A stretch of 64,000 nt of DNA from Bifidobacterium choloepi (GTDB lineage Bacteria; Actinomycetota; Actinomycetes; Actinomycetales; Bifidobacteriaceae): positions 620,001 to 684,000 of the forward strand of contig NZ_VYSG01000001.1 of assembly GCF_010667615.1 (NCBI RefSeq), given 5' to 3'. Both the position numbers and the translations under genes were made by a program. This document shows, in pieces, positions 51,554 through 60,707 of this stretch. The notes beneath the pieces were generated by a model. It saw nothing but the letters and a program-made list of their open reading frames with translations. It did no database searches and was not told the origin of the DNA. Within the stretch, counting starts at the first letter, position 1, and each line of letters begins with the position of its first letter.

Positions 51554-53290
51554 CTATTGCTGCAGCGAGCGGAAATGGCGCAGCGTGGCGAGGATGTGCA
51601 GCTGGCGGCGGTCGAGCAGGCGGCCGCCGACGACGGTGCCGGTGACGAGCATGGCGACGCCGTTGACGGGGCCGATGGCGATCAGCCAGGGATAGAGCGC
51701 CATCCAGTGGTGCGTGACGGCGATGACGAGCGCGAACAGGCCGGTCGGCAGCATCGTGACGGCGGCGATCAGCATCGCGAGCAGCGGCATGAAGGCGGAG
51801 GCCAGAGCGCGGCCCTGCGGCGAGCTGAACGGGCGGTCGAGCGGCTGGACCGGCACGAGCACGACCGTCGACATGACGAGCGCCACGCCGAGTTCGGCGA
51901 GGGCGAGCCCGACCGAGACGGCGAACCAGGTCAGGCCGGTGACAATGCCGTCGGTGCTGCGCCAGTCGCCGGTGACGAGGAACGTCGCGATGCCGCACAC
52001 CAGGAAGATGACAAGGATTGGCCCGAGCATGGCCTTCAGGCGGCCGCGCCGGTTGTCGATGCCGCGCATGCCGGCGATGGCCTCCATCGTGTAGCCGGTG
52101 CCGTCGTAGGACAGGCCGTTGCATTCGGTCAGCGCGATCATCAGGCCGCCGAACAGCAGGCTCATCCATGGCAGCATCGCGGCGTCGTCCATGTTGCCGA
52201 GCGTCACCGGGGCGCCGTCCGGGTCGTTCAGGTTCCCCATCTGCAGGCCGTCGAACGTGAACAGCACGAGGAACAGGATCGGCATGATCAGCATTGGCGC
52301 CTGGCGGGCGTCGCGCTTGAGGTATGCCAGCACGCGCGCCGTCTCGGCGCCGGCCGGCGAGTTCGAGACAATGCCGAACAGGCCCAGGCGCGCGCCATGG
52401 GCCGCATGCCGGCGCGCCGTCCGGTCCGGTGCCGACGAGCCGGAGACCGGATGCAGCCGGTCGTGACGGATCGCCAGCACGTTGACGGCGAAGCACAGCA
52501 GCCAGCCGGCAATGATGACGGCGAGCCGGCCGGCCACGTCGAGCCAGTCGCCGGACGCGACGGCGAACGGCAGCATCATCGGCGCGCCGAACGGCAGCCA
52601 TCCGAGCACGCCGGCCGTCGTCGAGATGGCCGAGCCCGCGCCGCCAACGGCCTCCAGCATCGACGGGAGGGAGGGCTGGAGGACGTTCGGCAGCTCCGCG
52701 GCGACGAAGATCAGCACGAAGCTCAGGAAATAGAACAGGGTCTTGCCGCGCTCGGTGCGCACGGCGATGGTCGCGAGCGCGAGCAGCATCTTCGAGAACA
52801 TCATCGCGATGGCGACGAACAGGAACGCCGAGACGATGCCGGCGACGACGGCCGCGGCACCGAGGCTGCGGTAGGCCAGCGACCAGCCGGTCAGCGCCAG
52901 CATGGCGCAGACTGCCGGCACGCCGGTCAGGCCGGCGACGAACAGGTCCGCGACGAGCTTGCGGTCGGGGATGCCGTAGATGGCGAACTTGCGCACGCCG
53001 AGCGTGCTCGACTCGCCGAGGTAGGCCGCCTGGACGATGGCGGCGTACAGGATGGCGAGCGTCGCGAAGAGCGGCAGCACGGTGCGCGCCAGCGCGACGG
53101 AGTCCTGCGCCGGCAGGCCGAACGCCCCCGACAGCCCGTCGATGCCGGAGAAGCAGCCGGTGACCGTCGCGGAGACGACGGCGGCGGCGCCAAGGACGCA
53201 GCCGAGGATGTAGCCGACGAGCTGCGCCGTCGACTTGCGCAGCGTCGAGAGCGTCAGCGTCCACTTGAGCCGGACGAGCGTGCCGATCAT
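51554..53290 (-). CDS. ABC transporter permease, large export type
   Basis: A 578-aa protein with about 12-14 hydrophobic segments and no clear family name. Conserved-looking pieces are TLVRLKWTLTLSTLRKS at the start, the loop GVRKFAIYGIPDRKLVADLF and MFSKMLLALATIAVRTERGKTLFYF, which resemble ABC-2-type permeases. Its ATG overlaps the stop of the preceding ABC ATPase frame (ATGA), so both are surely one transporter. The start is fixed by that overlap and by family-like hydrophobicity. Substrate unknown; the neighbouring glycosyltransferases suggest an envelope glycan or lipid. Confidence 0.85.
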   Translation of the reverse strand: MIGTLVRLKWTLTLSTLRKSTAQLVGYILGCVLGAAAVVSATVTGCFSGIDGLSGAFGLPAQDSVALARTVLPLFATLAILYAAIVQAAYLGESSTLGVRKFAIYGIPDRKLVADLFVAGLTGVPAVCAMLALTGWSLAYRSLGAAAVVAGIVSAFLFVAIAMMFSKMLLALATIAVRTERGKTLFYFLSFVLIFVAAELPNVLQPSLPSMLEAVGGAGSAISTTAGVLGWLPFGAPMMLPFAVASGDWLDVAGRLAVIIAGWLLCFAVNVLAIRHDRLHPVSGSSAPDRTARRHAAHGARLGLFGIVSNSPAGAETARVLAYLKRDARQAPMLIMPILFLVLFTFDGLQMGNLNDPDGAPVTLGNMDDAAMLPWMSLLFGGLMIALTECNGLSYDGTGYTMEAIAGMRGIDNRRGRLKAMLGPILVIFLVCGIATFLVTGDWRSTDGIVTGLTWFAVSVGLALAELGVALVMSTVVLVPVQPLDRPFSSPQGRALASAFMPLLAMLIAAVTMLPTGLFALVIAVTHHWMALYPWLIAIGPVNGVAMLVTGTVVGGRLLDRRQLHILATLRHFRSLQQ

Positions 53291-55584
53291 CGGTCCGCGC
53301 TCCCGGAACGGGAATCGCCGCCGTCGGGGTCGGCGGCGCCGTCGAGCCAGGCGAGCCGGGCGGCTTCGCGCCGGCCGCCGACGAGCTCGAGGAAGCGGTC
53401 CTCGAGGTCCTCGCCGGCCGCGACCTCGTCGACGGTGCCGGCGGCGACGACATGGCCGTGGTCGATGACGGCGACGTGCGTGCACATCTTCTCGACCATC
53501 GCCATGACGTGCGAGGAGATCAGCACGGTGCCGCCGCTCGCGGCGTATTCGGCGAGCAGGTCGCGGATATTGGCGCTCGAGACCGGGTCGACCGACTCGA
53601 ACGGCTCGTCGAGGACGAGCAGCCGGGGGCTGTGGATCATCGCCGTGGCCAGGCAGATCTTCTTCGTCATGCCGGCCGAGTATTCGACGACCATCTTGTC
53701 GGCAGCCTCGGTCAGGTCGAATGCCGTCAGCAGGTCGTCGGCGCGCCGCACCGTCTCGCCGCGGTCCATGCCGCGCAGCATGCCGGCGTACACGAGCAGC
53801 TGCCGTCCCGTCAGCCGGTCGAAGATCTGCGTGGAGTCCGGCATCAGGCCAATCCGGCGCTTGACGGCGTCCGGATCCGGCCATACCGGCATGCCGAGCA
53901 CGGCGATGTCGCCGGCGTCCGGCTTGAGCAGGCCCGTCATCATCATGATTGTCGTCGTCTTGCCGGCGCCGTTCGGGCCGACGAGGCCGTAGAACGATCC
54001 GGCCGGAATGTCGAGCGACAGGCCGTCGACGGCGACCTTGTCGCCGAAGGCCTTGACGAGTCCGCGAATGGACACGGCGCTGGATGCGGCGGATGCGGCA
54101 CCGGCCATGCCGGCCCGCGGACCGGCGGCGGGCCACGGCGCAATGCCGCCCTTCTCTTCTGTGATTTCCCTCATGCCCCCGAGCATATGGCCGCAATGGA
54201 GGCCGGACGGGCGGCATCTCGAAAAATGCTGGTCGCGCTGTCCAATAACGAGGGCCCGGTTGGCGGCGACGGTCCCGTCGGCCGCGACGGTCTTGTCGGC
54301 AGCCGTCCGGCCGCCGGAGGCATCGGTGTCGTCCTGGCCGCCGGCGCCGACTTCGCCGTCGCCGCCGCTGTGGACGATCGGCTTCCACTGGGCCTTCGAG
54401 AAGATGGCCTGGAAGGAGATCGGCACATAGCTGAACATGTAGATCGGGAAGCTCAGCACGTAGGCGATGAGCTCCTTGTTCGTCGCGCCGACCTGGTCGC
54501 GCTCGACGACGATCGTCAGCGCGGCGAGCGCCATCATCGCCAGGCACGACATGACGATGCCGCTCGCCCAGCTCATCAGCGACGCGCCCTGGCTTGTCCA
54601 GGACACGAAGCCGCAGGCGGCGAACAACGCGCCCATGACAATGCGGATGCAGGCGAGCACGGTGAACGGGCACAGCAGCAGCGTGAAGTCGATGCATGCG
54701 AAGTCGCGCTCCTGGATGGCGCGGCGGATCAGCGCCGAGCCGTAGTAGCGGAACACCTGCAGGAAGCCCTTGCTCCAGCGCAGGCGCTGGCGCCACGACT
54801 GCGCGAACGTGACCGGCTGCTCGTCGTAGAGGACGGCGGTGCCGACGTAGCCGATGCGGTCGCCGTGCAGCACCGAGTCCATCGTGAACTCGAGATCTTC
54901 GGTGAGCAGGTGGAACTTCCAGCCCTTGTTGCGCCGCATGACGGACTGGGAGAACATGAAGCCGGTACCGCCGACATGGCACGAGTTGCCCATCGCCATG
55001 CGGGACGCCGACAGGAACCTGGATTCCCTGATGAACCACAGCGCCGAGCCGGAGGACACCCAGTTCTCGGCGAGGTTGACCGAGTTGCGGTAGCTCGTCA
55101 GGATGCGGAAGCCGGCGTGGAAGGCCTTGTTCATTTCGGCGATGTAGTTGGCGTCGAGCCGGTTGTCGGCGTCGAAGACGAAGAACGCGTCGTAGTCGTC
55201 GGCGGCCCCGGATTCGATCATCGTGTCCAGCAGGTAGGTCAGCGCGAAGCCCTTGCCGACCTGCGTCTGGTCGAAGCGCTCGACGACGTGGCAGCCGAGC
55301 GAGCGGACGAGTGCGGCCGTGTTGTCGGTGCAGTTGTCGGCGACGAGCCAGATGTCGACCTTCGAATACGGGTAGGTCTGCGCCTTGATGTCGCCGATCA
55401 GGTTGCCGATGACGGCTTCCTCGTTGCGTGCCGAGATCAGGACGGCGTACCGCTTGTCCATCGGGGCGTCGGGAAACGTGATCGGCTTGGCGAACAGCGA
55501 GACGACAATGCACAGGCCCTGGTAGGCCATGCCAATGCCGCCCACTACGACCAGCAGGACATCGAGAACGTTCAGCAGTGCCAT
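53287..55584 (-). CDS. Glycosyltransferase 2 fused in frame to ABC transporter ATPase
   Basis: One uninterrupted 765-codon frame. Residues 1-410 form a membrane GT2 glycosyltransferase: N-terminal helix, VADNCTDNT, the DXD in FVFDADNRLD, TEDLEF and the processive-type QRLRWSKG, then four helices ending QWKPIVHS. A 70-residue low-complexity linker follows (Gly/Asp, Ala/Thr). Residues about 500-740 are an ABC ATPase: Walker A GPNGAGKTT, signature EYSAGMTKK (SAG for SGG), Walker B LLVLDEPFE and an H-loop in ISSHVMAM. There is no stop between the domains, so ribosomes starting at the GT ATG must make a fusion. ATG 54174 or 54186 could also give a separate ATPase, with no strong ribosome-binding site. 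Confidence 0.75.
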   Translation of the reverse strand: MALLNVLDVLLVVVGGIGMAYQGLCIVVSLFAKPITFPDAPMDKRYAVLISARNEEAVIGNLIGDIKAQTYPYSKVDIWLVADNCTDNTAALVRSLGCHVVERFDQTQVGKGFALTYLLDTMIESGAADDYDAFFVFDADNRLDANYIAEMNKAFHAGFRILTSYRNSVNLAENWVSSGSALWFIRESRFLSASRMAMGNSCHVGGTGFMFSQSVMRRNKGWKFHLLTEDLEFTMDSVLHGDRIGYVGTAVLYDEQPVTFAQSWRQRLRWSKGFLQVFRYYGSALIRRAIQERDFACIDFTLLLCPFTVLACIRIVMGALFAACGFVSWTSQGASLMSWASGIVMSCLAMMALAALTIVVERDQVGATNKELIAYVLSFPIYMFSYVPISFQAIFSKAQWKPIVHSGGDGEVGAGGQDDTDASGGRTAADKTVAADGTVAANRALVIGQRDQHFSRCRPSGLHCGHMLGGMREITEEKGGIAPWPAAGPRAGMAGAASAASSAVSIRGLVKAFGDKVAVDGLSLDIPAGSFYGLVGPNGAGKTTTIMMMTGLLKPDAGDIAVLGMPVWPDPDAVKRRIGLMPDSTQIFDRLTGRQLLVYAGMLRGMDRGETVRRADDLLTAFDLTEAADKMVVEYSAGMTKKICLATAMIHSPRLLVLDEPFESVDPVSSANIRDLLAEYAASGGTVLISSHVMAMVEKMCTHVAVIDHGHVVAAGTVDEVAAGEDLEDRFLELVGGRREAARLAWLDGAADPDGGDSRSGSADR

Positions 55585-55585
55585 G

Positions 55586-57247
55586 TCAGCGCCAGTTTCT
55601 CCTCGGATTGGCGGCGTTCGGCGGCGTCGTCGCGCCGTCGTCGTCGCGATGGTCGGGTTGGTTATCGGATCCGTTCAAGTCTACTCGGCCGGCTGACGGC
55701 GCGGCATCGGCGGATGTCGGTGACGATTCGCCCGTCGATGTGCCGTTCGCGGCCGCATGGCCGCCGTCCGGGGACACGGCGTTGTCCTCGGCCGGGGCGG
55801 TCCCGGACGAATCGTCGCCGCCGACGCCCTTGAGCATCGTCAGGCCGTCCTTCTTGTCGACGTGGTCGAGCATGTGCTTCGGGATGGCGACGGTCGGCGA
55901 GTCCTCGCGCTGCCGCTCGGTCTCCTGCGCGCTGTCCGGCGGCAGCTGGTAGGCGGCCTGCTGCAGCGCGCGGATCTCGTCGTCGAACGTGACGTGGCCG
56001 CTCGACCCCTTCGCGGCGCGCGGGGCGTGGCTGGCGATCGCGTCGCCGACGGCCATCATCTTCGACTTGCGCCTGGGCGTCGGATCGTTCATCAACGGCA
56101 CGTCGACAAGCTCGTAGCGACGCGTGTAGATCTTGATGATGACCTGGATGGCGGCCGTGATCGGCAGCGCGAGGAACGCGCCGAGCGCGCCGAAGATCGA
56201 GCCGAAGACGAGCACCGACAGGAACGCGACACAGGGGTTCAGGTCCATCGTCTTCTCCGAGATCTTCGGCGACAGCAGCAGGTTCTCGATCTGCTGGTAG
56301 CAGGTGATGAACACGACGACGCCGACGGCATACCAGATGCCGCGGTCGCCCCACGCGAACAGGACCGGCAGCGCGCCGCCGATATAGGTACCGACGGTCG
56401 GCACGAACTGCGAGACGATGCCACAGAACAGCGCCAGCGGCAGCCAGTACGGCACCTTGATGATGATCAGGAAGATCGACATGCAGGTCGCCGAGCAGGC
56501 GGCGAGGATGGAACGCGAGAACAGGAAGCTCGAGATCTGCTCCTGGACGACGGTCCAGATGAGCAGGAACTTGCGCTGCGCCTTCGGGGCGAGCCACTGG
56601 CAGAGCGACCGGCGCAGGCGCGGGCCGGCGATCGCGATGTAAAAGGCGACCATCAGCGCCGTCATGACTTCGAGCAGGCCGCCGAGCAGGCCGACGAGCG
56701 TCGAGACGGCCTGGCCGGCGAAGTCGCTCAGCGAGCTCGTCTGGATGCTTTGCAGCGACTTCAGCAGCTCGTTGCCGAGGTCGTTGATTTCCGGCAGCTT
56801 GAAATGCGCGTACTGCTCCACGCTGTCGGCCAGCTGGGCGTAGAGGCCCGGCAGTCCCTTGACCATCGAGATCATCTGCTGGACGAACAGGTTGCCGAAC
56901 AGGTAGAACAGCACGACGATGATGACGAGCAGGCCGGCCAGCGAGACGACGGCGGCCGCGCCGCGGCGCCAGCCGTGCTTGATGAGCCGGATGATGATCG
57001 GCTCGACGGCCAGCGCGAGGAACATCGCGACGACGACGTCGAGCACGATGTACGAGATCTTGAACCACGACGTATAGCAGAACCACGCCACGAACACGGC
57101 GATCGCCGCGTAGATCAGCGCGCGGCTGTACCACTCCGGCGGCCGGCGCGCGTCGCCCTTGGCGGGAAACAGCGAGTCGAGGTCGAATTTCTGTTCGTCG
57201 GGGGTGTTCGCTTCCTCCTCGACGATCGGTTTGCGTTGGTCGGTCAT
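55586..57247 (-). CDS. AI-2E family transporter
   Basis: A 553-aa polytopic protein of the AI-2E/PerM (UPF0118) family, with about eight helices between residues 45 and 375 and the motifs PTVGTYIGGALPVL and FGALGAFLALPITAAIQV. A disordered acidic C-terminus of about 150 residues is unusual and unlike the core. Family members export autoinducer-2 or act as ion antiporters; which applies is unknown. Its stop is one base before the glycosyltransferase-ABC frame (TGACATG), so they are co-translated. Confidence 0.85.
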   Translation of the reverse strand: MTDQRKPIVEEEANTPDEQKFDLDSLFPAKGDARRPPEWYSRALIYAAIAVFVAWFCYTSWFKISYIVLDVVVAMFLALAVEPIIIRLIKHGWRRGAAAVVSLAGLLVIIVVLFYLFGNLFVQQMISMVKGLPGLYAQLADSVEQYAHFKLPEINDLGNELLKSLQSIQTSSLSDFAGQAVSTLVGLLGGLLEVMTALMVAFYIAIAGPRLRRSLCQWLAPKAQRKFLLIWTVVQEQISSFLFSRSILAACSATCMSIFLIIIKVPYWLPLALFCGIVSQFVPTVGTYIGGALPVLFAWGDRGIWYAVGVVVFITCYQQIENLLLSPKISEKTMDLNPCVAFLSVLVFGSIFGALGAFLALPITAAIQVIIKIYTRRYELVDVPLMNDPTPRRKSKMMAVGDAIASHAPRAAKGSSGHVTFDDEIRALQQAAYQLPPDSAQETERQREDSPTVAIPKHMLDHVDKKDGLTMLKGVGGDDSSGTAPAEDNAVSPDGGHAAANGTSTGESSPTSADAAPSAGRVDLNGSDNQPDHRDDDGATTPPNAANPRRNWR

Positions 57248-57303
57248 GAGGCCCCATTGTAGCGAAGGGACCTCATCCTTTTCGGAACAATTCGACCTGG
57301 TTG

Positions 57304-58443
57304 TCAGGCGGCGGTATCGTGGGCGGCCTTGGCCGTGTTGCTGGCGACCTTGGCCGTATCATTGCCGACCTTGGCTGTATTGTTGCCGACCTTGTCGGTG
57401 GCGGGGCCGGCGATGATGGCGTCCATTTCGTCGAGGCCGTCGCTGTCGGCACCGTCGACGTGCGGATCGTCGCCGGAAGCGATGGCGGCGGCCGCGGCCT
57501 TCTCCTCGTCGTCGTCCTCCTCGTCGGCGAGTTCCGCGGCGCCGGACAGGTCGTCCAGCGATTCGCCCGACTTGCGCGCCAGCCGGATCTGCTCCTTGAA
57601 CCAGATGCGGACGGCGGGGTTGATGTCCTTGTGCTCGAGGTACTGCTGGTAGATCGGGTACAGCGCGTGCAGCCACGGATACATCAGGTACAGCGTGTGC
57701 TCGCTCTTGCGCTTGCGCCAGTGTTCCGGGTGCGCGGCGAACGTGTTCTTGAAGCGCAGCATGTAGTCGTGGAAGGAGCGGAACTTCGTGTCCATGCGGC
57801 GGGCCGAGATGCCGCAGATCATGCGCGACGAGTAGACGGTCTTCATGCCGCGGCCGAGCAGGTGCAGCGAGATGTCGATGTCCTCGTGCATCTTGTCTTC
57901 CCGGTCCTCGCACACCTCGCCGGAGATGATGTGCCAGGCGGAGGCGCGCAGCGCCATGTTCGATCCGAACAGCAGCACCTGGCCGCCGTCGGCGCGGTAG
58001 GACTTGCGGCGCACGGCGTCGTCGCCCTTGAGCGAGATCCGGTGGATCGGCATGTCGTAGTAGGTGACCGGACCGGTGGCGCCCATTGCCTCGGCATCCT
58101 CGGTGAAGATGCCGGAGACGATTTCCACCCAGTCCGGCTTGAGCATGCAGTCGGCGTCCACGCGGCCGAGGACGTCGCCGGTGGCGTGGTCGAGACCGTA
58201 GTTGCGCGTCGGGATCAGTCCCTGTTCGTCGTTCTGGTGCAGCAGCTTGACCGGCGTGCCGGGATGCTCGTCGATGAACTGCTGGACGAGCTCGCAGGTG
58301 CGGTCGGTCGAGCGATTGTCGACGACGAGCACCTCGTGCGGCGCGACCGTCTGCCTCGTGGCGTTGAGCAGGCAGTCGACGATCCGTCCTTCCTCGTTCC
58401 AGGCCGGAATGATAATGGAGACTTTCAGCATGCTTTCCAGCAT
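57304..58443 (-). CDS. Family 2 glycosyltransferase
   Basis: A 379-aa glycosyltransferase of the GT-A fold: VSIIIPAWNEE at the start, VDNRSTDRT, the DXD in GRVDADCMLKPDW, and the acceptor-base region HEDIDISLHLLG. No clear membrane helix is seen. The C-terminal 60 residues are acidic and end in four tandem 7-residue repeats of the type NDTAKVG. The start is uncertain: ATG 58443 or ATG 58431 (four codons later), with GGAGGAG somewhat too far upstream. It is the first gene of the minus-strand envelope cluster and may decorate the same glycan as the fused glycosyltransferase. Confidence 0.88.
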   Translation of the reverse strand: MLESMLKVSIIIPAWNEEGRIVDCLLNATRQTVAPHEVLVVDNRSTDRTCELVQQFIDEHPGTPVKLLHQNDEQGLIPTRNYGLDHATGDVLGRVDADCMLKPDWVEIVSGIFTEDAEAMGATGPVTYYDMPIHRISLKGDDAVRRKSYRADGGQVLLFGSNMALRASAWHIISGEVCEDREDKMHEDIDISLHLLGRGMKTVYSSRMICGISARRMDTKFRSFHDYMLRFKNTFAAHPEHWRKRKSEHTLYLMYPWLHALYPIYQQYLEHKDINPAVRIWFKEQIRLARKSGESLDDLSGAAELADEEDDDEEKAAAAAIASGDDPHVDGADSDGLDEMDAIIAGPATDKVGNNTAKVGNDTAKVASNTAKAAHDTAA

Positions 58444-58496
58444 AGAAAGCCGGCAGTACAGTTCTCCTCCTCCGGAAGAACGAAAAACAGGCAAAA

Positions 58497-58536
58497 ATGT
58501 CGCGAACCCGGGCTTGCAAGCCCGGGTTCGCGACAT
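58497..58536. repeat. Perfect 40-bp palindrome, ATGTCRC family
   Basis: ATGTCGCGAACCCGGGCTTG (58497-58516) is followed without spacer by its exact complement (58517-58536). It lies between the sugar porter stop and the glycosyltransferase gene and could terminate the porter transcript or extrude as a cruciform. Confidence 0.85.
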
Positions 58537-58569
58537 CAACAGGGAATCAGCAGGAAACGGGAGAATCGT

Positions 58570-59982
58570 TCACTTCTTCGTCCAGAAGGACTGGATCTCC
58601 TCGAGGGAACGGCCCTTGGTCTCCGGGACGAGGAACTTGACGCCGAGGAAGGCGACGAGGTCCATGACTGCCCAGAACAGGAACGTGCCGCCACCCCAGT
58701 TGCTCATCATCGCCGGCGTGAACTGCGCGACGACGAAGTTGGCGCCCCAGGTGAACATCGTGCAGAAGCCGGCGGCGCGGCCACGCATGTAGGTCGGGAA
58801 CAGCTCGGAGACCATGACCCACGTGATCGGGCCGAGCGAGTAGGCGAAGAAGATGATGACCATGCAGGAGAAGACGAGCGTCAGGACGCCGTTCCAGTTG
58901 AGGATCATCGACAGGCCCATCAGGATGTAGGACACGCACATGCCGATCGTGCCGGACAGCAGCAGGGGCTTCCTGCCAATGCGGTCGATCATGTACAGGC
59001 CGAAGATCGTCGCGATGACGTTGACGGTGCCGGTGACGGCCGAGCACAGGAACGCGGTGTTGCCGCCGGGGAAGATGTTCTCAAAGATGGTCGGCGCATA
59101 GTAGAAGATGGCGTTCTGGCCGGCCCACTGGTTGAACAGTGCCAGGAAGATGCCGACGATCAGCGCGTAGGACAGCGGCTTCTTGAACAGGTCGGAGAAC
59201 GTGCCCTTCTTGTCTTCCTCGATGGAGGCGTTGATCTCGACGACTTCCTGCTTCGCGGACTCGGTGCCGCCGATGCGCTCGAGGATCTCGAAGCCCTTCT
59301 GCTGCTTGCCCTTCTGGAGCAGGAAGCGCGGGGATTCCGGCATGAAGGCGAGGGCGATCAGGAAGACGAGGGCCGGGATGGCGCCGATGCCGAGCATCCA
59401 GCGCCAAGCGGAGTTCGCGAACGACGAGTGGACGCCGCCGTTGGCGGAGATCGCGTAGTTGATGATGTTGGTCAGCAGGATGCCGATCGTGCACAGGAAC
59501 TGGTACATCGACGAGAGCGTGCCACGGAACTTCGTCGGGGCGCATTCGGTGATGTAGGTGATGGCGAGCGACGACGACAGGCCGATGCCCAGGCCGCCGA
59601 TGATGCGGGCGACGACGAGCGCGGCGGCCGTGTTGACGGACGCCGACCACAGCGCGGCGATAAAGAACAGCGCGGCGCCGACCATCAGCACCGGGCGGCG
59701 GCCGAACTTGTCGGAGACGAAGCCGGAGACGCCGACGCCGATGACGCCGCCGATCATGATCGACGAGACGATCAGGCCCTGCATGCCTGTGCTCAGGTTC
59801 CACAGCGCGGTCAGGTAGGTGACGGCGCCGGAGACGCTGACGGTGTCGTAGCCGTACAGCAGGCCGGCGAGACCCGCCGAGACGGCGAGAATGACGACGT
59901 ATTTCATCGAACCCTGGCGTGTGCCGACGCCGGTGTTGCCGCCGGCCGTGCCGTTGACAGGCGACATTGTCTGTGCTGACAT
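58570..59982 (-). CDS. Sugar porter family MFS transporter
   Basis: A 470-aa, 12-helix sugar-proton symporter. Signatures are GLLYGYDTVSVSGA, DKFGRRP, the PESPRFLL motif after helix 6, QWAGQNAIFYYAP and the C-terminal VPETKGRSLEE. The Asn/Gly-rich N-terminus is about 25 residues. It is related to the porter at 36726 but differs in substrate-region residues (QWAGQN versus QQIMGCN), so a different sugar is likely. GAGGAA precedes the ATG. Upstream is ATGAAGCGTTTTATC, half identical to the operator at 17468. Confidence 0.9.
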   Translation of the reverse strand: MSAQTMSPVNGTAGGNTGVGTRQGSMKYVVILAVSAGLAGLLYGYDTVSVSGAVTYLTALWNLSTGMQGLIVSSIMIGGVIGVGVSGFVSDKFGRRPVLMVGAALFFIAALWSASVNTAAALVVARIIGGLGIGLSSSLAITYITECAPTKFRGTLSSMYQFLCTIGILLTNIINYAISANGGVHSSFANSAWRWMLGIGAIPALVFLIALAFMPESPRFLLQKGKQQKGFEILERIGGTESAKQEVVEINASIEEDKKGTFSDLFKKPLSYALIVGIFLALFNQWAGQNAIFYYAPTIFENIFPGGNTAFLCSAVTGTVNVIATIFGLYMIDRIGRKPLLLSGTIGMCVSYILMGLSMILNWNGVLTLVFSCMVIIFFAYSLGPITWVMVSELFPTYMRGRAAGFCTMFTWGANFVVAQFTPAMMSNWGGGTFLFWAVMDLVAFLGVKFLVPETKGRSLEEIQSFWTKK

Positions 59983-60209
59983 TGGTTCCTCCCTATGTCG
60001 GATTCAGTTCTTTCCTCAGCTGTTTTCCGGGCGGCTCGTTCCGCCTGGCAGGCCGGTGCAACAACGATGTTCGTTTTGTCACGATCCTCTTCCGATCGTC
60101 ACCGGCCAGTCAGATGAGCGTCGGCAGGCGTTGTCTGCTTGGTCCTCAGTGCCGTCTGGCAATGTCCGTCAGCGTTCGATTCCGAAAAGCAGTGGTCAGC
60201 CTAAGCGGC

Positions 60210-60224
60210 ATGAAGCGTTTTATC
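60210..60224. promoter_or_regulatory. LacI-operator-like half-palindrome
   Basis: ATGAAGCGTTTTATC shares CGTTTTATC with the perfect operator at 17468-17483, with a degenerate second half. It lies about 230 bp before the sugar porter start. Confidence 0.35.
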
Positions 60225-60361
60225 AAATCAGTCGGCGTTTCGTTTGGTGCCGATTTGTTTGCATTTGTTCCGTTTGGATGATCGAAAATGTTATGTTTAT
60301 CCTGTCGGCGAACATCGCCGGCGTGCGATTCGCCCGCCACCGACCGGTGCGACAAACAGAA

Positions 60362-60391
60362 AACCCCGCAAGCCAGGAGGCTTGCGGGGTT
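60362..60391 (-). terminator. Intrinsic terminator after tRNA-Phe
   Basis: AACCCCGCAAGCC (60362-60374), loop AGGA, and a perfect 13-bp complement. On the minus strand TTTTCTGTTTG follows. It serves the tRNA-Asp/tRNA-Phe transcript. Confidence 0.8.
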
Positions 60392-60396
60392 CCGCG

Positions 60397-60472
60397 TGGT
60401 GGCTCCGAGCGGCATCGATCCGCTGACCTAACGATTTTCAGTCGTTCGCTCTACCAACTGAGCTACAGAGCC
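60397..60472 (-). tRNA. tRNA-Phe (GAA)
   Basis: Full cloverleaf on the minus strand: acceptor GGCTCTG/CGGAGCC, anticodon loop CTGAAAA (GAA) on an AACGA/TCGTT stem, discriminator A, and an encoded CCA at 60399-60397. Confidence 0.96.
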
Positions 60473-60505
60473 ATGTCGATTTCCCAACATGAGAAGGAAA
60501 ACCAG

Positions 60506-60579
60506 CGACCCCGGCCGGACTTGAACCGGTGACCTCCGCCGTGACAGGGCGGCGCTCTAACCAACTGAGCTACGGGGCC
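60506..60579 (-). tRNA. tRNA-Asp (GTC)
   Basis: Cloverleaf with acceptor GGCCCCG/CGGGGTC, anticodon loop CTGTCAC (GTC) and discriminator G73, a tRNA-Asp identity base. CCA is not encoded. It lies 33 bp upstream of tRNA-Phe on the same strand. Confidence 0.96.
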
Positions 60580-60707
60580 GTTGTTTTCCGGGGAACTCTC
60601 GTTCCGCGGCAACAGGTGTATATATTACCGATTACGAACGGGAACGCAAATCCGGCGTGTCGTCACGTCGGAGTCGCATTCCGTTCGGCACATCGGACCG
60701 ATTATGA

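Larger units (their letters stand above)
59983..60396. other. Gap upstream of sugar porter
   Basis: The 414-bp gap holds the tRNA-Phe terminator hairpin and a LacI-operator-like ATGAAGCGTTTTATC at 60210-60224. No gene is supported. Confidence 0.5.

Noticed and set aside
51450-53453. 667-codon frame overlapping the ABC permease
   Set aside because: It is an Arg/Ala/His-rich out-of-frame reading; the other minus-strand frame encodes hydrophobic helices and couples to the ATPase.
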